DNA from: Rudanella sp031411995 | GTDB taxonomy: Bacteria > Bacteroidota > Bacteroidia > Cytophagales > Spirosomataceae | Direction: 5' to 3' | Length of the DNA: 64,000 bases | NCBI GenBank assembly: GCA_031411995.1 | Contig: JANOCD010000008.1 | Location: 163,228-227,227, forward strand | Shown here: positions 51,059 to 60,314 of the stretch, one piece after another | How the letters are laid out: the number at the start of each line of letters is the position of its first letter | Position numbering within the stretch: position 1 is the stretch's first letter | The notes under the pieces: generated by a model | Database searches by the model: none | Told to the model about the DNA's origin: nothing | Seen by the model: only the letters and a program-made list of their open reading frames with translations | Position numbers and translations under genes: made by a program

Positions 51059-52429
51059 ATGAACTTTATCATACAGCGCAAAATCCTGTTCGGGTTTTGT
51101 CTATTGCTCACCGTATCCAGTACAAGTAACGCTCAGTTTACCTTCAGCGGTCAGCTTCGTACCCGAACAGAATACCGAAACGGTCAGGGTACCGTTTTGA
51201 AAGAAGCTGACAAAGCGGCTTTCTTTACCTCGCAGCGAACCCGTATCAGCGCGGCTTATGCTGGCTACCGAATCAAGGCATTTGCCACCGTTCAGGATGT
51301 GCGGGTGTGGGGGCAGGATGCCTCGACTATCAACCGCACCACCAACGCCGACCTCAACGGCCTGATGCTTCACGAGGCCTGGGGCGAGTTTAGCCTTTTA
51401 GACACCAATCAAACAAAACTCGGCAAAGAGTTCGCGCTGAAAATCGGGCGGCAGGAGTTGGTGTATGACGATGTGCGGCTGCTGGGCAACCTCGACTGGC
51501 TCCAACAGGGGCGTAGGCACGACATGGCCCTGCTTAAATACGGCGCAAAAGGCTGGACTGCTCACCTCGGCGTGGCGTATAATCAAAACCGTGAGCTGAA
51601 AGCCGGAACGATTTATAACGGCACTCCCACAGGTTACGTAGCCGGAACCAATGGCATTGGGTCGGCCTACAAATCGCTGCAATTCCTGTATGTGGGTCGT
51701 AAATTTTTCGCGGGTAATGCGTCTTTTCTGGTCATCAAGGACGATTTTAATAAATACACCACAACGCCCGCATCGGGTACGGTGGCGGCAACGCGCACCA
51801 ACACCACCGGCACCTGGAGTCGTGTGACGCTGGGTAGCTATGTGAACGCGACGTTCAAGAAACTGACAGTAAAGGGCGAAGCATACTACCAAACCGGTAA
51901 AGACAAAGACGGGCGTAGTTTTGGTGGATACTTGCTGTCGGGTGCGTTAACCTACGCCACAAGTCGCAAAACGGCCATTACGGTGGGCGAAGACATCACT
52001 TCGGGTAATGAGCCGGGCAATGCCACGGCAGGCAAAAACAGCCGCTTCGACCCGCTCTATGGCACCCCCCACAAACACTGGGGCCTAATGGACTATTTCT
52101 ACGTGGCCGACGGATTCGGTGTGGGCGGGCTGTCTGATTTCTACATTAAGGGTCGCTGGAAACCTTTGGATAAACTTACCTTGCAGGCTGATTTTCACCA
52201 GTTTGCCAGCACTAATACCATCGTCGGAGCCGATAAAACGGCCATGAGCAAACCCTCATTTGGGCAGGAGGTTGACGTGGTTGGGCAATATGTGATTACC
52301 AAGCAGATCGGGCTGGAAGGGGGTTATTCCCTCTTTAAATCAACTGATGCGCTGGCAGCCGCCAAAGGCGTTGTGGGTGCTCAGAAAACCAATACCTGGG
52401 GCTATCTGATGGTGAACCTTAAATTTTAA
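51059..52429 (+). CDS. Alginate export family outer-membrane channel
   Basis: The beta-barrel of about 456 residues has a signal peptide (FGFCLLLTVSSTSNAQ). The mature part starts FTFSGQLRTRTEYRNGQG, includes KIGRQELVYDDVRLLGNLDW and PHKHWGLMDYFYVADGFG, and ends in MVNLKF, as in AlgE-like (alginate_exp) proteins. In Bacteroidota such barrels accompany nitrate transport genes and probably let nitrate or another anion cross the outer membrane. This gene is first in the operon. ATG 51059 gives the proper signal peptide. Confidence 0.88.
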   Translation: MNFIIQRKILFGFCLLLTVSSTSNAQFTFSGQLRTRTEYRNGQGTVLKEADKAAFFTSQRTRISAAYAGYRIKAFATVQDVRVWGQDASTINRTTNADLNGLMLHEAWGEFSLLDTNQTKLGKEFALKIGRQELVYDDVRLLGNLDWLQQGRRHDMALLKYGAKGWTAHLGVAYNQNRELKAGTIYNGTPTGYVAGTNGIGSAYKSLQFLYVGRKFFAGNASFLVIKDDFNKYTTTPASGTVAATRTNTTGTWSRVTLGSYVNATFKKLTVKGEAYYQTGKDKDGRSFGGYLLSGALTYATSRKTAITVGEDITSGNEPGNATAGKNSRFDPLYGTPHKHWGLMDYFYVADGFGVGGLSDFYIKGRWKPLDKLTLQADFHQFASTNTIVGADKTAMSKPSFGQEVDVVGQYVITKQIGLEGGYSLFKSTDALAAAKGVVGAQKTNTWGYLMVNLKF

Positions 52430-52436
52430 TCAACTT

Positions 52437-53651
52437 ATGAAAAACATACTAACACCAAGAACATTGCTCGTGCTGACCATACTGGTTAGCGTATTGTTCA
52501 GCTTTGCGGCTTTCGCGCCCAAAGAAGACGAACCCATTAAGATTGGGTTTATCCCCCTTACTGATTGCGCGCCCATTGTGATGGCCAAAGAACTGGGCCT
52601 GTTCGAGAAGTACGGCGTGAACGTAGAGATTCACAAGGAGGCTTCATGGGCCAATATCCGTGACAAAATACTGACGGGCGAACTGGATGCCGCTCACTGC
52701 CTATATACCATGCCGTTTTCGGTTTACACGGGTGTGGGTGGCAAAGCTGGGTCGGAAATGTACATTGCCATGATTCTGAATAACAACGGGCAGGCAATTA
52801 CCCTCTCCAACGACTTTTGCGGGAAGGTGGGCTTCAAACAAACGGGCAAAGTAGCTCCGGTGGTGATGAACAAACTGAAGGCCGAAAAAGAAGTAACCTT
52901 CGCCATGACGTTCCCCGGCGGCACACACGACCTCTGGCTTCGCAATTGGCTGGCGGCAACGGGTATGGATGCTAAGAAGTTGAAAATCATTACGATTCCG
53001 CCCCCGCAAATGGTTGCTAACATGAAAGTGGGCAATATGGACGGCTATTGCGTGGGCGAACCCTGGAACGGTGTGGCCGTGAAACAGGGTATTGGATTCA
53101 CCGAAATTGCTACGCAGGACATCTGGAAACACCATCCCGAAAAAGCGTTGGTGGCCAACAAAACCTTTGCGACCAAAGAGCGCGAAAAACTTAAGAAAGT
53201 GATGATGGCTGTGATGGAAGCTTGCAAATGGCTCGACGGGGCTGCCAACCGTAAACGGGCTGCTGCCACCATTGGCCGCCCGCCGTTTGTGAATGCCTCT
53301 GCCGATGTGATCGAAAACCGGATGGCTGGTACGTATGACCTTGGCTGTAATCAAGGTCAGGAGATTTACGGCGACGATATGATGCAGTTTCACCGGGGTG
53401 GGCAGGTGAATTTCCCCCGTAAGTCGCACGTAATCTGGGCAATGGCGCAGTTTGTCCGGTTCGATTATCTAAAATTAGCTCCTGACTACAAGGAAATTGC
53501 GGACAAACTCGTACTCACCGATTTATACAAAGAAGTGGCGGCAAAAATGGGGGTTAAAGTACCCAACGACGACATGAAGCCCTTTAAGTTAGACATTGAC
53601 AAAACGCTTTTTGACCCCAACAACCCAAGCGGGTATCTGGCTACGAAATAA
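52437..53651 (+). CDS. nrtA: Nitrate ABC transporter substrate-binding protein
   Basis: The 404-residue periplasmic binding protein of the NrtA/CmpA family has a signal peptide near VLFSFAAFA. The mature part has PIKIGFIPLTDCAPIVMAKE and VEIHKEASWANIRDKILTGE. FPGGTHDLWLRNWLAATGMD and GYCVGEPWNGVAVKQGIGF are further diagnostic blocks. It captures nitrate (or nitrite/cyanate) for the permease and ATPase encoded next. A palindromic repeat separates it from the permease gene. No lipobox is seen, so it is probably soluble. Confidence 0.93.
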   Translation: MKNILTPRTLLVLTILVSVLFSFAAFAPKEDEPIKIGFIPLTDCAPIVMAKELGLFEKYGVNVEIHKEASWANIRDKILTGELDAAHCLYTMPFSVYTGVGGKAGSEMYIAMILNNNGQAITLSNDFCGKVGFKQTGKVAPVVMNKLKAEKEVTFAMTFPGGTHDLWLRNWLAATGMDAKKLKIITIPPPQMVANMKVGNMDGYCVGEPWNGVAVKQGIGFTEIATQDIWKHHPEKALVANKTFATKEREKLKKVMMAVMEACKWLDGAANRKRAAATIGRPPFVNASADVIENRMAGTYDLGCNQGQEIYGDDMMQFHRGGQVNFPRKSHVIWAMAQFVRFDYLKLAPDYKEIADKLVLTDLYKEVAAKMGVKVPNDDMKPFKLDIDKTLFDPNNPSGYLATK

Positions 53652-53654
53652 AAT

Positions 53655-53702
53655 CTCACCCCCGGCCCCTCTCCTTCGTAAGGGGAGGGGCCGGGGCGAG
53701 GT
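53655..53702. repeat. GC-rich palindromic repeat between nrtA and nrtB
   Basis: Seventeen-base arms, ccccggcccctctcctt (53660-53676) and aaggggaggggccgggg (53680-53696), pair with one mismatch around cgt. Flanking ctcac and cgaggt match the copy at 27967-28007. It may attenuate transcription into the permease and ATPase genes relative to nrtA. Confidence 0.85.
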
Positions 53703-53710
53703 CAACAACT

Positions 53711-54565
53711 ATGGAAGCACTTTCCCCTTCAATTACAATTGACGAAGCACCTCGGAAAGCCGTTGGTGAACTCGTAATTAAGCTCGCCGGAAAAGCCAAA
53801 GATGGTTTCACTTCGCTGGGTTATTCGGCCCTCGGTATGGCTACGCTCATTGGTTTTTGGGCCTTAACGAGCTACGTGACGAACTACGAAATCCCAACAC
53901 CCCTGGCAACCTGGGTGGTATTTCGCGATTTACTGGCTGACCCCTTCTATGATCTCGGCCCCAACGAAAAAGGTATTGGTTTGCAACTCTGGGGGTCGCT
54001 GGTACGGGTGGCAATGGGTTTCGGCCTGGGGTCGCTGGTGGCGATTCCGCTGGGAGTTTTGCTGGGAGCCAACACATTTTGCCGCAAGGTGTTTTACCCG
54101 ATTGTGCAGATTCTTCGGCCTGTTTCGCCCTTAGCCTGGTTCCCGATTGGGCTGATGGCGTTTCAGTCGGCCGAGAAAGCAACGATCTTTATTATCTTCA
54201 TTACATCACTGTGGCCCACGCTCATTAACACCTCATTTGGGGTAGCCAATATTCCGCAGGACCACAAAAACGTGGCGAAAGTGTTCGGCTTTTCGACCTG
54301 GAAATACATCACTAAAATCCTGATTCCGTACAGCCTTCCGCACATCATCACGGGCTTGCGGCTTTCGATAGGCGTGGCGTGGCTGGTGATCGTGGCGGGC
54401 GAGATGCTGTCGGGCGGTTTGGGCATCGGTTTTTTCGTATGGGATAGCTGGAATGCGTTGAGCCTCGAAAAAGTGATATCAGCCATCCTGATTATCGGTT
54501 TCGTGGGTCTGCTTCTTGACCGCGGGTTTACCTACATTGAAAACAAGGTGTCGTACAAACAATAA
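53711..54565 (+). CDS. nrtB: Nitrate ABC transporter permease
   Basis: The 284-residue inner-membrane permease has about six membrane segments. The EAA-loop region is NTSFGVANIPQDHKNVAKVFGFSTWKYITKILIPYSLPHIITGLR. Diagnostic pieces are LRPVSPLAWFPIGLMAF and GVAWLVIVAGEMLSGGLGIGFFVWD, as in NrtB/CmpB. A cytoplasmic N-terminal tail of about 45 residues precedes helix 1. It lies two bases from the ATPase gene, so the two are coupled. Confidence 0.94.
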   Translation: MEALSPSITIDEAPRKAVGELVIKLAGKAKDGFTSLGYSALGMATLIGFWALTSYVTNYEIPTPLATWVVFRDLLADPFYDLGPNEKGIGLQLWGSLVRVAMGFGLGSLVAIPLGVLLGANTFCRKVFYPIVQILRPVSPLAWFPIGLMAFQSAEKATIFIIFITSLWPTLINTSFGVANIPQDHKNVAKVFGFSTWKYITKILIPYSLPHIITGLRLSIGVAWLVIVAGEMLSGGLGIGFFVWDSWNALSLEKVISAILIIGFVGLLLDRGFTYIENKVSYKQ

Positions 54566-54567
54566 CC

Positions 54568-55359
54568 ATGTCGCAAATCCAACTCACGAACCTCGAAATC
54601 TCGTTTCCCACCCCAAAGGGAAATTATGTGGCGGTGCGGAACATTGATCTGAGCATCGAAAAAGGAGAAATTGTCGCCATTATCGGACACTCTGGTTGCG
54701 GAAAATCCACGATTCTGAACGCCATTGCCGGTATGCTCAAACCCACCGGGGGCAACTTGCTCATTAACGGCCAACCCGTGAAAGGCCCCGGCCCGGATCG
54801 GGGTATGGTGTTTCAGCATTACTCGCTGCTGCCTTGGATGTCGGTGTATAAGAACGTCTTTGAAGCGGTCGATTCGGTGCAAACCACCCTGAGCCGAGAC
54901 CAAAAACGCGCCCTCTCAGAGCGGTTCCTGTCCGCGGTAAATTTATGGCCCCACCGCGATAAACTGCCCGGTCAGATTTCGGGCGGTATGAAACAGCGCA
55001 CGGCCATTGCACGGGCGTTTGCTATCAACCCCGAAATTCTGTTGCTCGACGAACCCTTTGGCGCACTTGATGCCCTGACCAAGAGCGATATGCACGTTGA
55101 GTTGCTGAAACTCTGGAACCTCGAAGACCGCCAGAAAACCATTGTGATGGTGACGCACGACATCGAAGAAGCCATTTTCCTGGCCGACCGAATTGTGGTG
55201 ATGACCGACGGCCCGGCGGCCACCATCCGCGAAATAGAGAACGTACCACTCGAGCGACCCCGCCACAAAAAAGATATTGCCCACGACCCACGCTACATCG
55301 CCCTGCGCGACCAATTACTCGAATTATTAACCAAAAAAATGTCGATTGCTGACCTTTAA
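54568..55359 (+). CDS. Nitrate ABC transporter ATP-binding protein
   Basis: The 263-residue ATPase energises nitrate uptake. The P-loop is GHSGCGKSTILNAIAG, and the Q-loop is in MVFQHYSLLPWMSVYKNV. The signature is ISGGMKQRTAIARAF, and Walker B with D-loop is ILLLDEPFGALDALTK. The switch His is in VTHDIEEAI. It has no C-terminal NrtA-like regulatory domain, so it resembles NrtD rather than NrtC. It is followed seven bases later by the narK-like gene. Confidence 0.94.
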   Translation: MSQIQLTNLEISFPTPKGNYVAVRNIDLSIEKGEIVAIIGHSGCGKSTILNAIAGMLKPTGGNLLINGQPVKGPGPDRGMVFQHYSLLPWMSVYKNVFEAVDSVQTTLSRDQKRALSERFLSAVNLWPHRDKLPGQISGGMKQRTAIARAFAINPEILLLDEPFGALDALTKSDMHVELLKLWNLEDRQKTIVMVTHDIEEAIFLADRIVVMTDGPAATIREIENVPLERPRHKKDIAHDPRYIALRDQLLELLTKKMSIADL

Positions 55360-55366
55360 AATAGTC

Positions 55367-56647
55367 ATGAAACTCACAAAACTCAACGTTTTCTCTTTTT
55401 CCGGTGTGCCGATGCGCACGTTCCATATTACGTGGCTCACGTTTTTTGTCTGCTTTTTTGGCTGGTTTGGTATTGCCCCGCTGATGCCCGTGATCCGGGA
55501 AGACCTCGGCTTGACTAAACCCCAAATTGGTAACGCCATTATTGCCGCTGTGTCTATGACGGTGTTTGCCCGGCTTCTCATTGGCCGACTCTGCGACACC
55601 ATCGGCCCCCGGTTGACCTACACAGGCTTGCTCGTTATCGGGGCCATTCCAGTGATGGGAATAGGCTTGGCCCACAGCTACGAAAGTTTCCTCTGGTTTC
55701 GACTGGCCATTGGCGTGATTGGGGCTTCGTTTGTGATCACGCAGTTTCATACCTCGGCCATGTTTGCCGACAATATTAAGGGAACCGCTAACGCCGTCGC
55801 GGGTGGTTGGGGGAACCTCGGCGGAGGCATCACCAACATGCTCATGCCCGTGATTTTGGGCGGTATTGTGGCCCTCGGCTACACCAAATCTGAAGCCTGG
55901 CGGCTGGCTATGCTCGTGCCGGGCATCATGCTGCTCATCATGGCCTTCGTCTATTACCGCTATACCAAAGATACCCCCGAAGGCAACTACGGCGAGGAAG
56001 GCGTGAAGGAGCAAGTGAAACAGAATGCAGGTGTTTCGTTTTGGAAAGCGGCTGCCGACTGGCGGGTGTGGGCTTTGTTTATGGCCTACGGAGCCTGTTT
56101 CGGCATCGAAATCACGTTTGATGGGGTGGCCGCGCTCTATTTCGTAGATACATTCAAAGTGAGCCTCGTGACGGCTGGTTTGCTGGCGGGCATATTCGGG
56201 GCCATGAACCTGTTTGCGCGGGCTGTGGGTGGTATTGTTGCCGACAAAGTGGGAGCCAAATACGGGATGCGCGGCAAGGGCATTCTGCTCGCCGGGGTGT
56301 TGCTACTCGAAGGGTTGGGTATCATGCTGTTTGCCCAGACGGGGAGCCTGACAATGGCCATCATCGCCATGCTGGGATTTGCCATGTTCCTGAAAATGGC
56401 CAACGGAGCCACCTATGCCATTGTGCCGTTCGTGAATCGGAAAGCAGTTGGCGTGGTAAGCGGCATTGTGGGCGCGGGCGGCAACGTCGGTGGGGTGTTG
56501 GCGGGGTTCTTGTTCAAATCCGAAAGCATCAGCTACGAACAGGCGTTTCTCTATATCGGCATAGCCGTGGCCGTGGTAGCCTGCGTGGTGGCCGTAACGG
56601 GTTTTGAAAAACGGACGGTTGCAGAACCGGTTTTGGAAATGGCGTAA
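55367..56647 (+). CDS. narK: NarK/NRT-type nitrate/nitrite MFS transporter
   Basis: The 426-residue carrier has 12 membrane segments. Helix 1 has WFGIAPLMPVIREDLGLTKPQ. The nitrate signature of helix 5 is seen as VAGGWGNLGGGITNMLMPVIL, and that of helix 11 as GIVGAGGNVGGVLAGFLF. The MFS motif A-like loop is GRLCDTIGPRL. It imports nitrate or exports nitrite. Having both an ABC system and a carrier gives two routes for the same ion. ATG 55367 is chosen; an earlier start at 55346 would overlap the ATPase gene. Confidence 0.93.
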   Translation: MKLTKLNVFSFSGVPMRTFHITWLTFFVCFFGWFGIAPLMPVIREDLGLTKPQIGNAIIAAVSMTVFARLLIGRLCDTIGPRLTYTGLLVIGAIPVMGIGLAHSYESFLWFRLAIGVIGASFVITQFHTSAMFADNIKGTANAVAGGWGNLGGGITNMLMPVILGGIVALGYTKSEAWRLAMLVPGIMLLIMAFVYYRYTKDTPEGNYGEEGVKEQVKQNAGVSFWKAAADWRVWALFMAYGACFGIEITFDGVAALYFVDTFKVSLVTAGLLAGIFGAMNLFARAVGGIVADKVGAKYGMRGKGILLAGVLLLEGLGIMLFAQTGSLTMAIIAMLGFAMFLKMANGATYAIVPFVNRKAVGVVSGIVGAGGNVGGVLAGFLFKSESISYEQAFLYIGIAVAVVACVVAVTGFEKRTVAEPVLEMA

Positions 56648-56649
56648 CT

Positions 56650-56755
56650 GGAAATTATGGGAACGCGGATGACGCGGGTGCCTGCGACAACGCAGATATA
56701 CGCTGATCTTCTAAAAAATCCGTTTTGATCCGTTCAACCCGTGTTCCTATCAAAA
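56650..56755. repeat. Intergenic inverted repeat with acgcggatgacgcgg words
   Basis: The left part has gggaacgcggatgacgcggg and the right part ccgtttt, gatccgttcaacccgtgttcc. The ends ggaacgcgg and cccgtgttcc are nearly complementary. The gcggatgacgcgg word family is widespread between genes in Bacteroidota, as I recall. It separates the narK-like gene from the nitrate reductase gene and may affect read-through. Confidence 0.5.
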
Positions 56756-56759
56756 CAAA

Positions 56760-59700
56760 ATGACAACAAAATCAACCTGTTCGTATTGTGGTGTTGGCTG
56801 TGGGGTGCTTATCCACACCGAGAAAAATGGCCAATTGCGCGTGGAAGGCGACCCGTCGCACCCTGGCAGTAAGGGTATGCTTTGCTCGAAGGGCATGAAC
56901 CTGCACTACACGGTGATGGATCAAACCGACCGGCTGCTGTTTCCGCAAATGCGTTACAATCGCTCTATGCCGCTAGAGCGGGTGTCGTGGGATGATGCAC
57001 TGGATCGGGCAGCGGCTGTTTTTCGGTCGTTGATTGCCAAATACGGGCCGGATTCAGTTGGTTTTTATGCGTCGGGGCAGTGTTTGACGGAGGAATATTA
57101 TGTCATCAACAAGCTCACAAAGGGCTTTTTAGGGACGAATAACTTAGATACCAACTCGCGGCTGTGTATGTCGTCGGCGGTGGTGGGCTACAAGCAAGCC
57201 TTAGGCGAGGACTCCGTGCCATGCAGTTACGACGACATTGATCTGGCCGATACGCTGCTCGTGGCGGGGGCTAATCCGGCCTGGTGCCACCCCATTATTT
57301 TCCGGCGTGTGGAGGCCCGCAAAGCCGAATTCCCTGATTTTAAGCTGATCGTTGTTGACCCCCGCCGAACCCAAACGGCGATGATGGCAGACCTGCACCT
57401 GCAAATCAAACCTGGCACCGACATCACGCTCTACCACGCCATTGCGCGTGGATTGATTGATCGGGGACTGATCGACCGGGACTTTATCGACAACCATACC
57501 GAGGGTTTCGACGCGCTCAACGAGGTGGTTCACAAGCGGTCGCTGAAAGAAGCCGCCCAGATTTGTGGGATTTCGCTCGACGATTTGCGCTGGGCTATCG
57601 AGTACATCGGTCGGTCGAAGGGGTTCGTGTCGATGTGGGCTATGGGCCTGAATCAGAGTGTAGTAGGCGTAAATAAGAATCTTTCTCTGTTGAATTTATC
57701 GCTGTTGACGGGGCAAATTGGCAAGCCCGGCGCGGGGCCGCTGTCGCTTACGGGGCAACCCAACGCCATGGGTGGGCGCGAAACCGGCGGCATGGCCAAC
57801 CTGCTCCCCGCCCACCGCGACATGGCCAACCCGAAACACCGGCAGGAGGTCGCCAATTTTTGGGGCGTGTCGGAAGTTCCGGCCAAACCCGGTTATTCGG
57901 CCACCGAAATGTTCGAGGCTCTGCGCGATGGGCGGATGAAAGCAGTTTGGATTGTGACGACTAACCCGATGGTTAGCTTGCCCAACTCGAAGCTCGTGGA
58001 AGAAGCCCTGCAAAATGCCAAATTCGTAGTGGTGCAGGACATTTCGAACCGGGCCGACACCGTTGCCTATGCCGATTTGGTGTTGCCAGCGGCCATGTGG
58101 GGCGAAAAATCGGGAACAATGACCAACTCCGAACGACGCATTTCATACCTCAACAAATTTGCCGAACCACCCGGTGAGGCTCGCCCCGATGCCGACATTA
58201 TTATCGACTTTGCCCGGCGCATGGGGTTCGGTAAAGCCTTTGCGTTTGAGAACGCAGCCCAGATTTATGACGAACACGTCCGGCTTACCCAAGGCACTAA
58301 CATCGACGTATCGGGCCTGAGCCACGAGCGGCTCCTTAACGAGGGCAGTTTTCAGTGGCCCGTTCCTACAACTGATTCAACCGGCACCAAACGCCTGTTT
58401 GAGGATAAACTGTTTTACACCCCCAGCCAGAAAGCTCAACTCAAAGCGGTTTCCGACGAAAACCACTCCGAACCCACCACCCCTGACTTCCCGCTGGTGC
58501 TCACCACTGGTCGTATCCGCGATCAGTGGCACACCATGACCCGAACGGGCAAAGTGGCCAAACTGAACGCCCATATTCCTAAACCCTTCCTCGAAATTCA
58601 CCCCAAAGATGCCGAAGAACGCGGTCTTGCTGAGGGCGATGCCGTGCTGATAACGGGCCATCGCGGAACGGTTCAGGTGAACGCGCAAATCACCAAAGAC
58701 ATCAGGCGGGGCGTGGTTTTTCTGCCCATGCACTGGGGTAAGCTGCTGAACAACGGCTTCGCTCGCGCCAACAACTTGACCAGCACACTCGTTGACCCCA
58801 TCTCGAAAGAGCCTGATTTCAAGTTTACCGCCGTGCAGGTAGTGCGGGTTGCCGTGCCAAAACGTAAAATTGTGGTTATCGGGGCTGGTGCAGCCGCCAC
58901 CAGGTTTGTGCAGGCATATCGGGCGTTTTCTCCTCTCCCTAAGGGGGAGGGGTCGTCCAACGAACTCCACGTCTTCAGCAAGGAAATTTACCCGTTCTAC
59001 AATCGCGTGTTGCTGCCTGACTACGTCAGTGGCACCAAAACGTGGGAACACCTCATTAAACTCACGCCCGAAGCTGCCGTTGATCTCGGTGTTCATCTGC
59101 ATGTGGGCGTTGAAGTAACGGCCATCGACCGCGAAGCCAAAACCATCACCGACTCGACCGGGGCGGTGCATGGGTACGATGTTTTGTTATTTACGCCCGG
59201 CTCCCGTGCGTTCATGCCCCGCGAGTACATAACCGACCTCAAGGGCGTGATGACCATGCGAACCCGTCACGATGCCGACGCACTCCTCGAACGCTGTCAA
59301 ACCAACCGGGCCGACGCACCCAATAATGGGGCCTCCGTTATCATTGTTGGCGGAGGACTACTTGGTCTCGAACTGGCGGCTTCATTGCGGGAGATAAATG
59401 TAGGAGTGACTGTTATTCAGCGAGAAAACCGACTGATGACAAGGCAGTTAGATGAAATTGCCTCCGAACTGTTACACCAGGAACTTACCGACCGGGGCGT
59501 TGAGATTTTGTATAACGAAAGTATTCGGTATTACGTCGAGGAGGGCGGGCAGGTGACAGGGGTCCACTTGTCAAACGGGCAAACCATTCCGGCGCGGGCC
59601 GTGGTATTCGCCATTGGCACCCAACCCAATGCCGAACTGGCGCGGGCCTGCGGGCTGGCTGTGAACCGGGGCGTGGTCGTAAACGAATACCTCCAAACCT

Positions 59701-60314
59701 CCGACCCAAGCATTTTTGCGGCTGGCGAAGTGGCCGAACTGAATGGCAACCTCTGGGGCATCACGGCAGCCGCCGAAGAACAGGCCGAGGTAATTGCCCG
59801 CTATCTCCACGGCGACCGCACCACCTACTACACTGGTTCTCTCTCGATGAACATCCTGAAAATGGAGGGGCTGCACCTCTGTTCGCTGGGCCTGCCCGAA
59901 GCCCCCCGAACGGCCGATGCCCACGAGTACGAGGAAGTGGTATTTATTGATCGGGCCAAACGCTATTACAAAAAGTGCATCATTCACCGCGACCGGCTCG
60001 TGGGAGCCATTTTGATTGGCGACAAGGCTGAGTTTCTGGAATATAAAGACCTGATTCATAACCGTACTGAACTGTCGGACAAGCGGTTGTCGTTGCTGCG
60101 GTCGGGGCAGGCACCCAAGCCCGTTTTGGGCAAATTGGTGTGTTCGTGCAACAGCGTGGGCGACGGGAATTTGCAGGAAGCCATTAAAGCCGGAGCCACC
60201 GAGTTCAAACAATTGTGCCAAACCACCGGGGCCGGAACAGGCTGCGGCAGTTGCCGCCCGGAGGTGAAAGCAATCCTGGAACGGGTTGGAAAACGGGTGG
60301 CAGTGGGGGTTTGA
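56760..60314 (+). CDS. nasA: Assimilatory nitrate reductase fused to FAD and BFD domains
   Basis: The 1184-residue enzyme reduces nitrate to nitrite. Residues 1-690 are NasA-type molybdopterin sequence: [4Fe-4S] ligands Cys7, Cys10, Cys14 and Cys42, and a molybdenum ligand Cys136 in NSRLCMSSA. The dinucleotide-binding C-terminal part has TTGRIRDQWHTMTRTGK. From about 701 a NirB/NasB-like FAD-NAD(P)H module follows, with IVVIGAGAAATRF and IIVGGGLLGLELAASL. A BFD-type [2Fe-2S] domain has Cys1128, Cys1130, Cys1162 and Cys1165. The chain can thus take electrons from NAD(P)H itself. A palindrome adds about eight residues near 724. Cytoplasmic; no Tat signal. Confidence 0.93.
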   Translation: MTTKSTCSYCGVGCGVLIHTEKNGQLRVEGDPSHPGSKGMLCSKGMNLHYTVMDQTDRLLFPQMRYNRSMPLERVSWDDALDRAAAVFRSLIAKYGPDSVGFYASGQCLTEEYYVINKLTKGFLGTNNLDTNSRLCMSSAVVGYKQALGEDSVPCSYDDIDLADTLLVAGANPAWCHPIIFRRVEARKAEFPDFKLIVVDPRRTQTAMMADLHLQIKPGTDITLYHAIARGLIDRGLIDRDFIDNHTEGFDALNEVVHKRSLKEAAQICGISLDDLRWAIEYIGRSKGFVSMWAMGLNQSVVGVNKNLSLLNLSLLTGQIGKPGAGPLSLTGQPNAMGGRETGGMANLLPAHRDMANPKHRQEVANFWGVSEVPAKPGYSATEMFEALRDGRMKAVWIVTTNPMVSLPNSKLVEEALQNAKFVVVQDISNRADTVAYADLVLPAAMWGEKSGTMTNSERRISYLNKFAEPPGEARPDADIIIDFARRMGFGKAFAFENAAQIYDEHVRLTQGTNIDVSGLSHERLLNEGSFQWPVPTTDSTGTKRLFEDKLFYTPSQKAQLKAVSDENHSEPTTPDFPLVLTTGRIRDQWHTMTRTGKVAKLNAHIPKPFLEIHPKDAEERGLAEGDAVLITGHRGTVQVNAQITKDIRRGVVFLPMHWGKLLNNGFARANNLTSTLVDPISKEPDFKFTAVQVVRVAVPKRKIVVIGAGAAATRFVQAYRAFSPLPKGEGSSNELHVFSKEIYPFYNRVLLPDYVSGTKTWEHLIKLTPEAAVDLGVHLHVGVEVTAIDREAKTITDSTGAVHGYDVLLFTPGSRAFMPREYITDLKGVMTMRTRHDADALLERCQTNRADAPNNGASVIIVGGGLLGLELAASLREINVGVTVIQRENRLMTRQLDEIASELLHQELTDRGVEILYNESIRYYVEEGGQVTGVHLSNGQTIPARAVVFAIGTQPNAELARACGLAVNRGVVVNEYLQTSDPSIFAAGEVAELNGNLWGITAAAEEQAEVIARYLHGDRTTYYTGSLSMNILKMEGLHLCSLGLPEAPRTADAHEYEEVVFIDRAKRYYKKCIIHRDRLVGAILIGDKAEFLEYKDLIHNRTELSDKRLSLLRSGQAPKPVLGKLVCSCNSVGDGNLQEAIKAGATEFKQLCQTTGAGTGCGSCRPEVKAILERVGKRVAVGV
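58930..58953. repeat. Palindromic repeat in frame inside nasA
   Basis: The sequence tctcctctccctaagggggagg forms an imperfect hairpin and matches the core of the GC-rich repeats at 27967 and 53655. It encodes SPLPKGEG in the first beta-alpha unit of the FAD domain, between AYRAF and SSNELHVF. Homologous NirB-type domains usually have only a short turn there. No stop or frameshift is introduced. Confidence 0.7.

Noticed and set aside
52701..53429. Long open frame antisense to nrtA
   Set aside because: It is antisense to a well-recognised binding protein, with an unrecognisable His-rich product. The same judgement holds for 55025-56014, 58377-59171, 24214-24921, 22306-23046 and 31291-31995.
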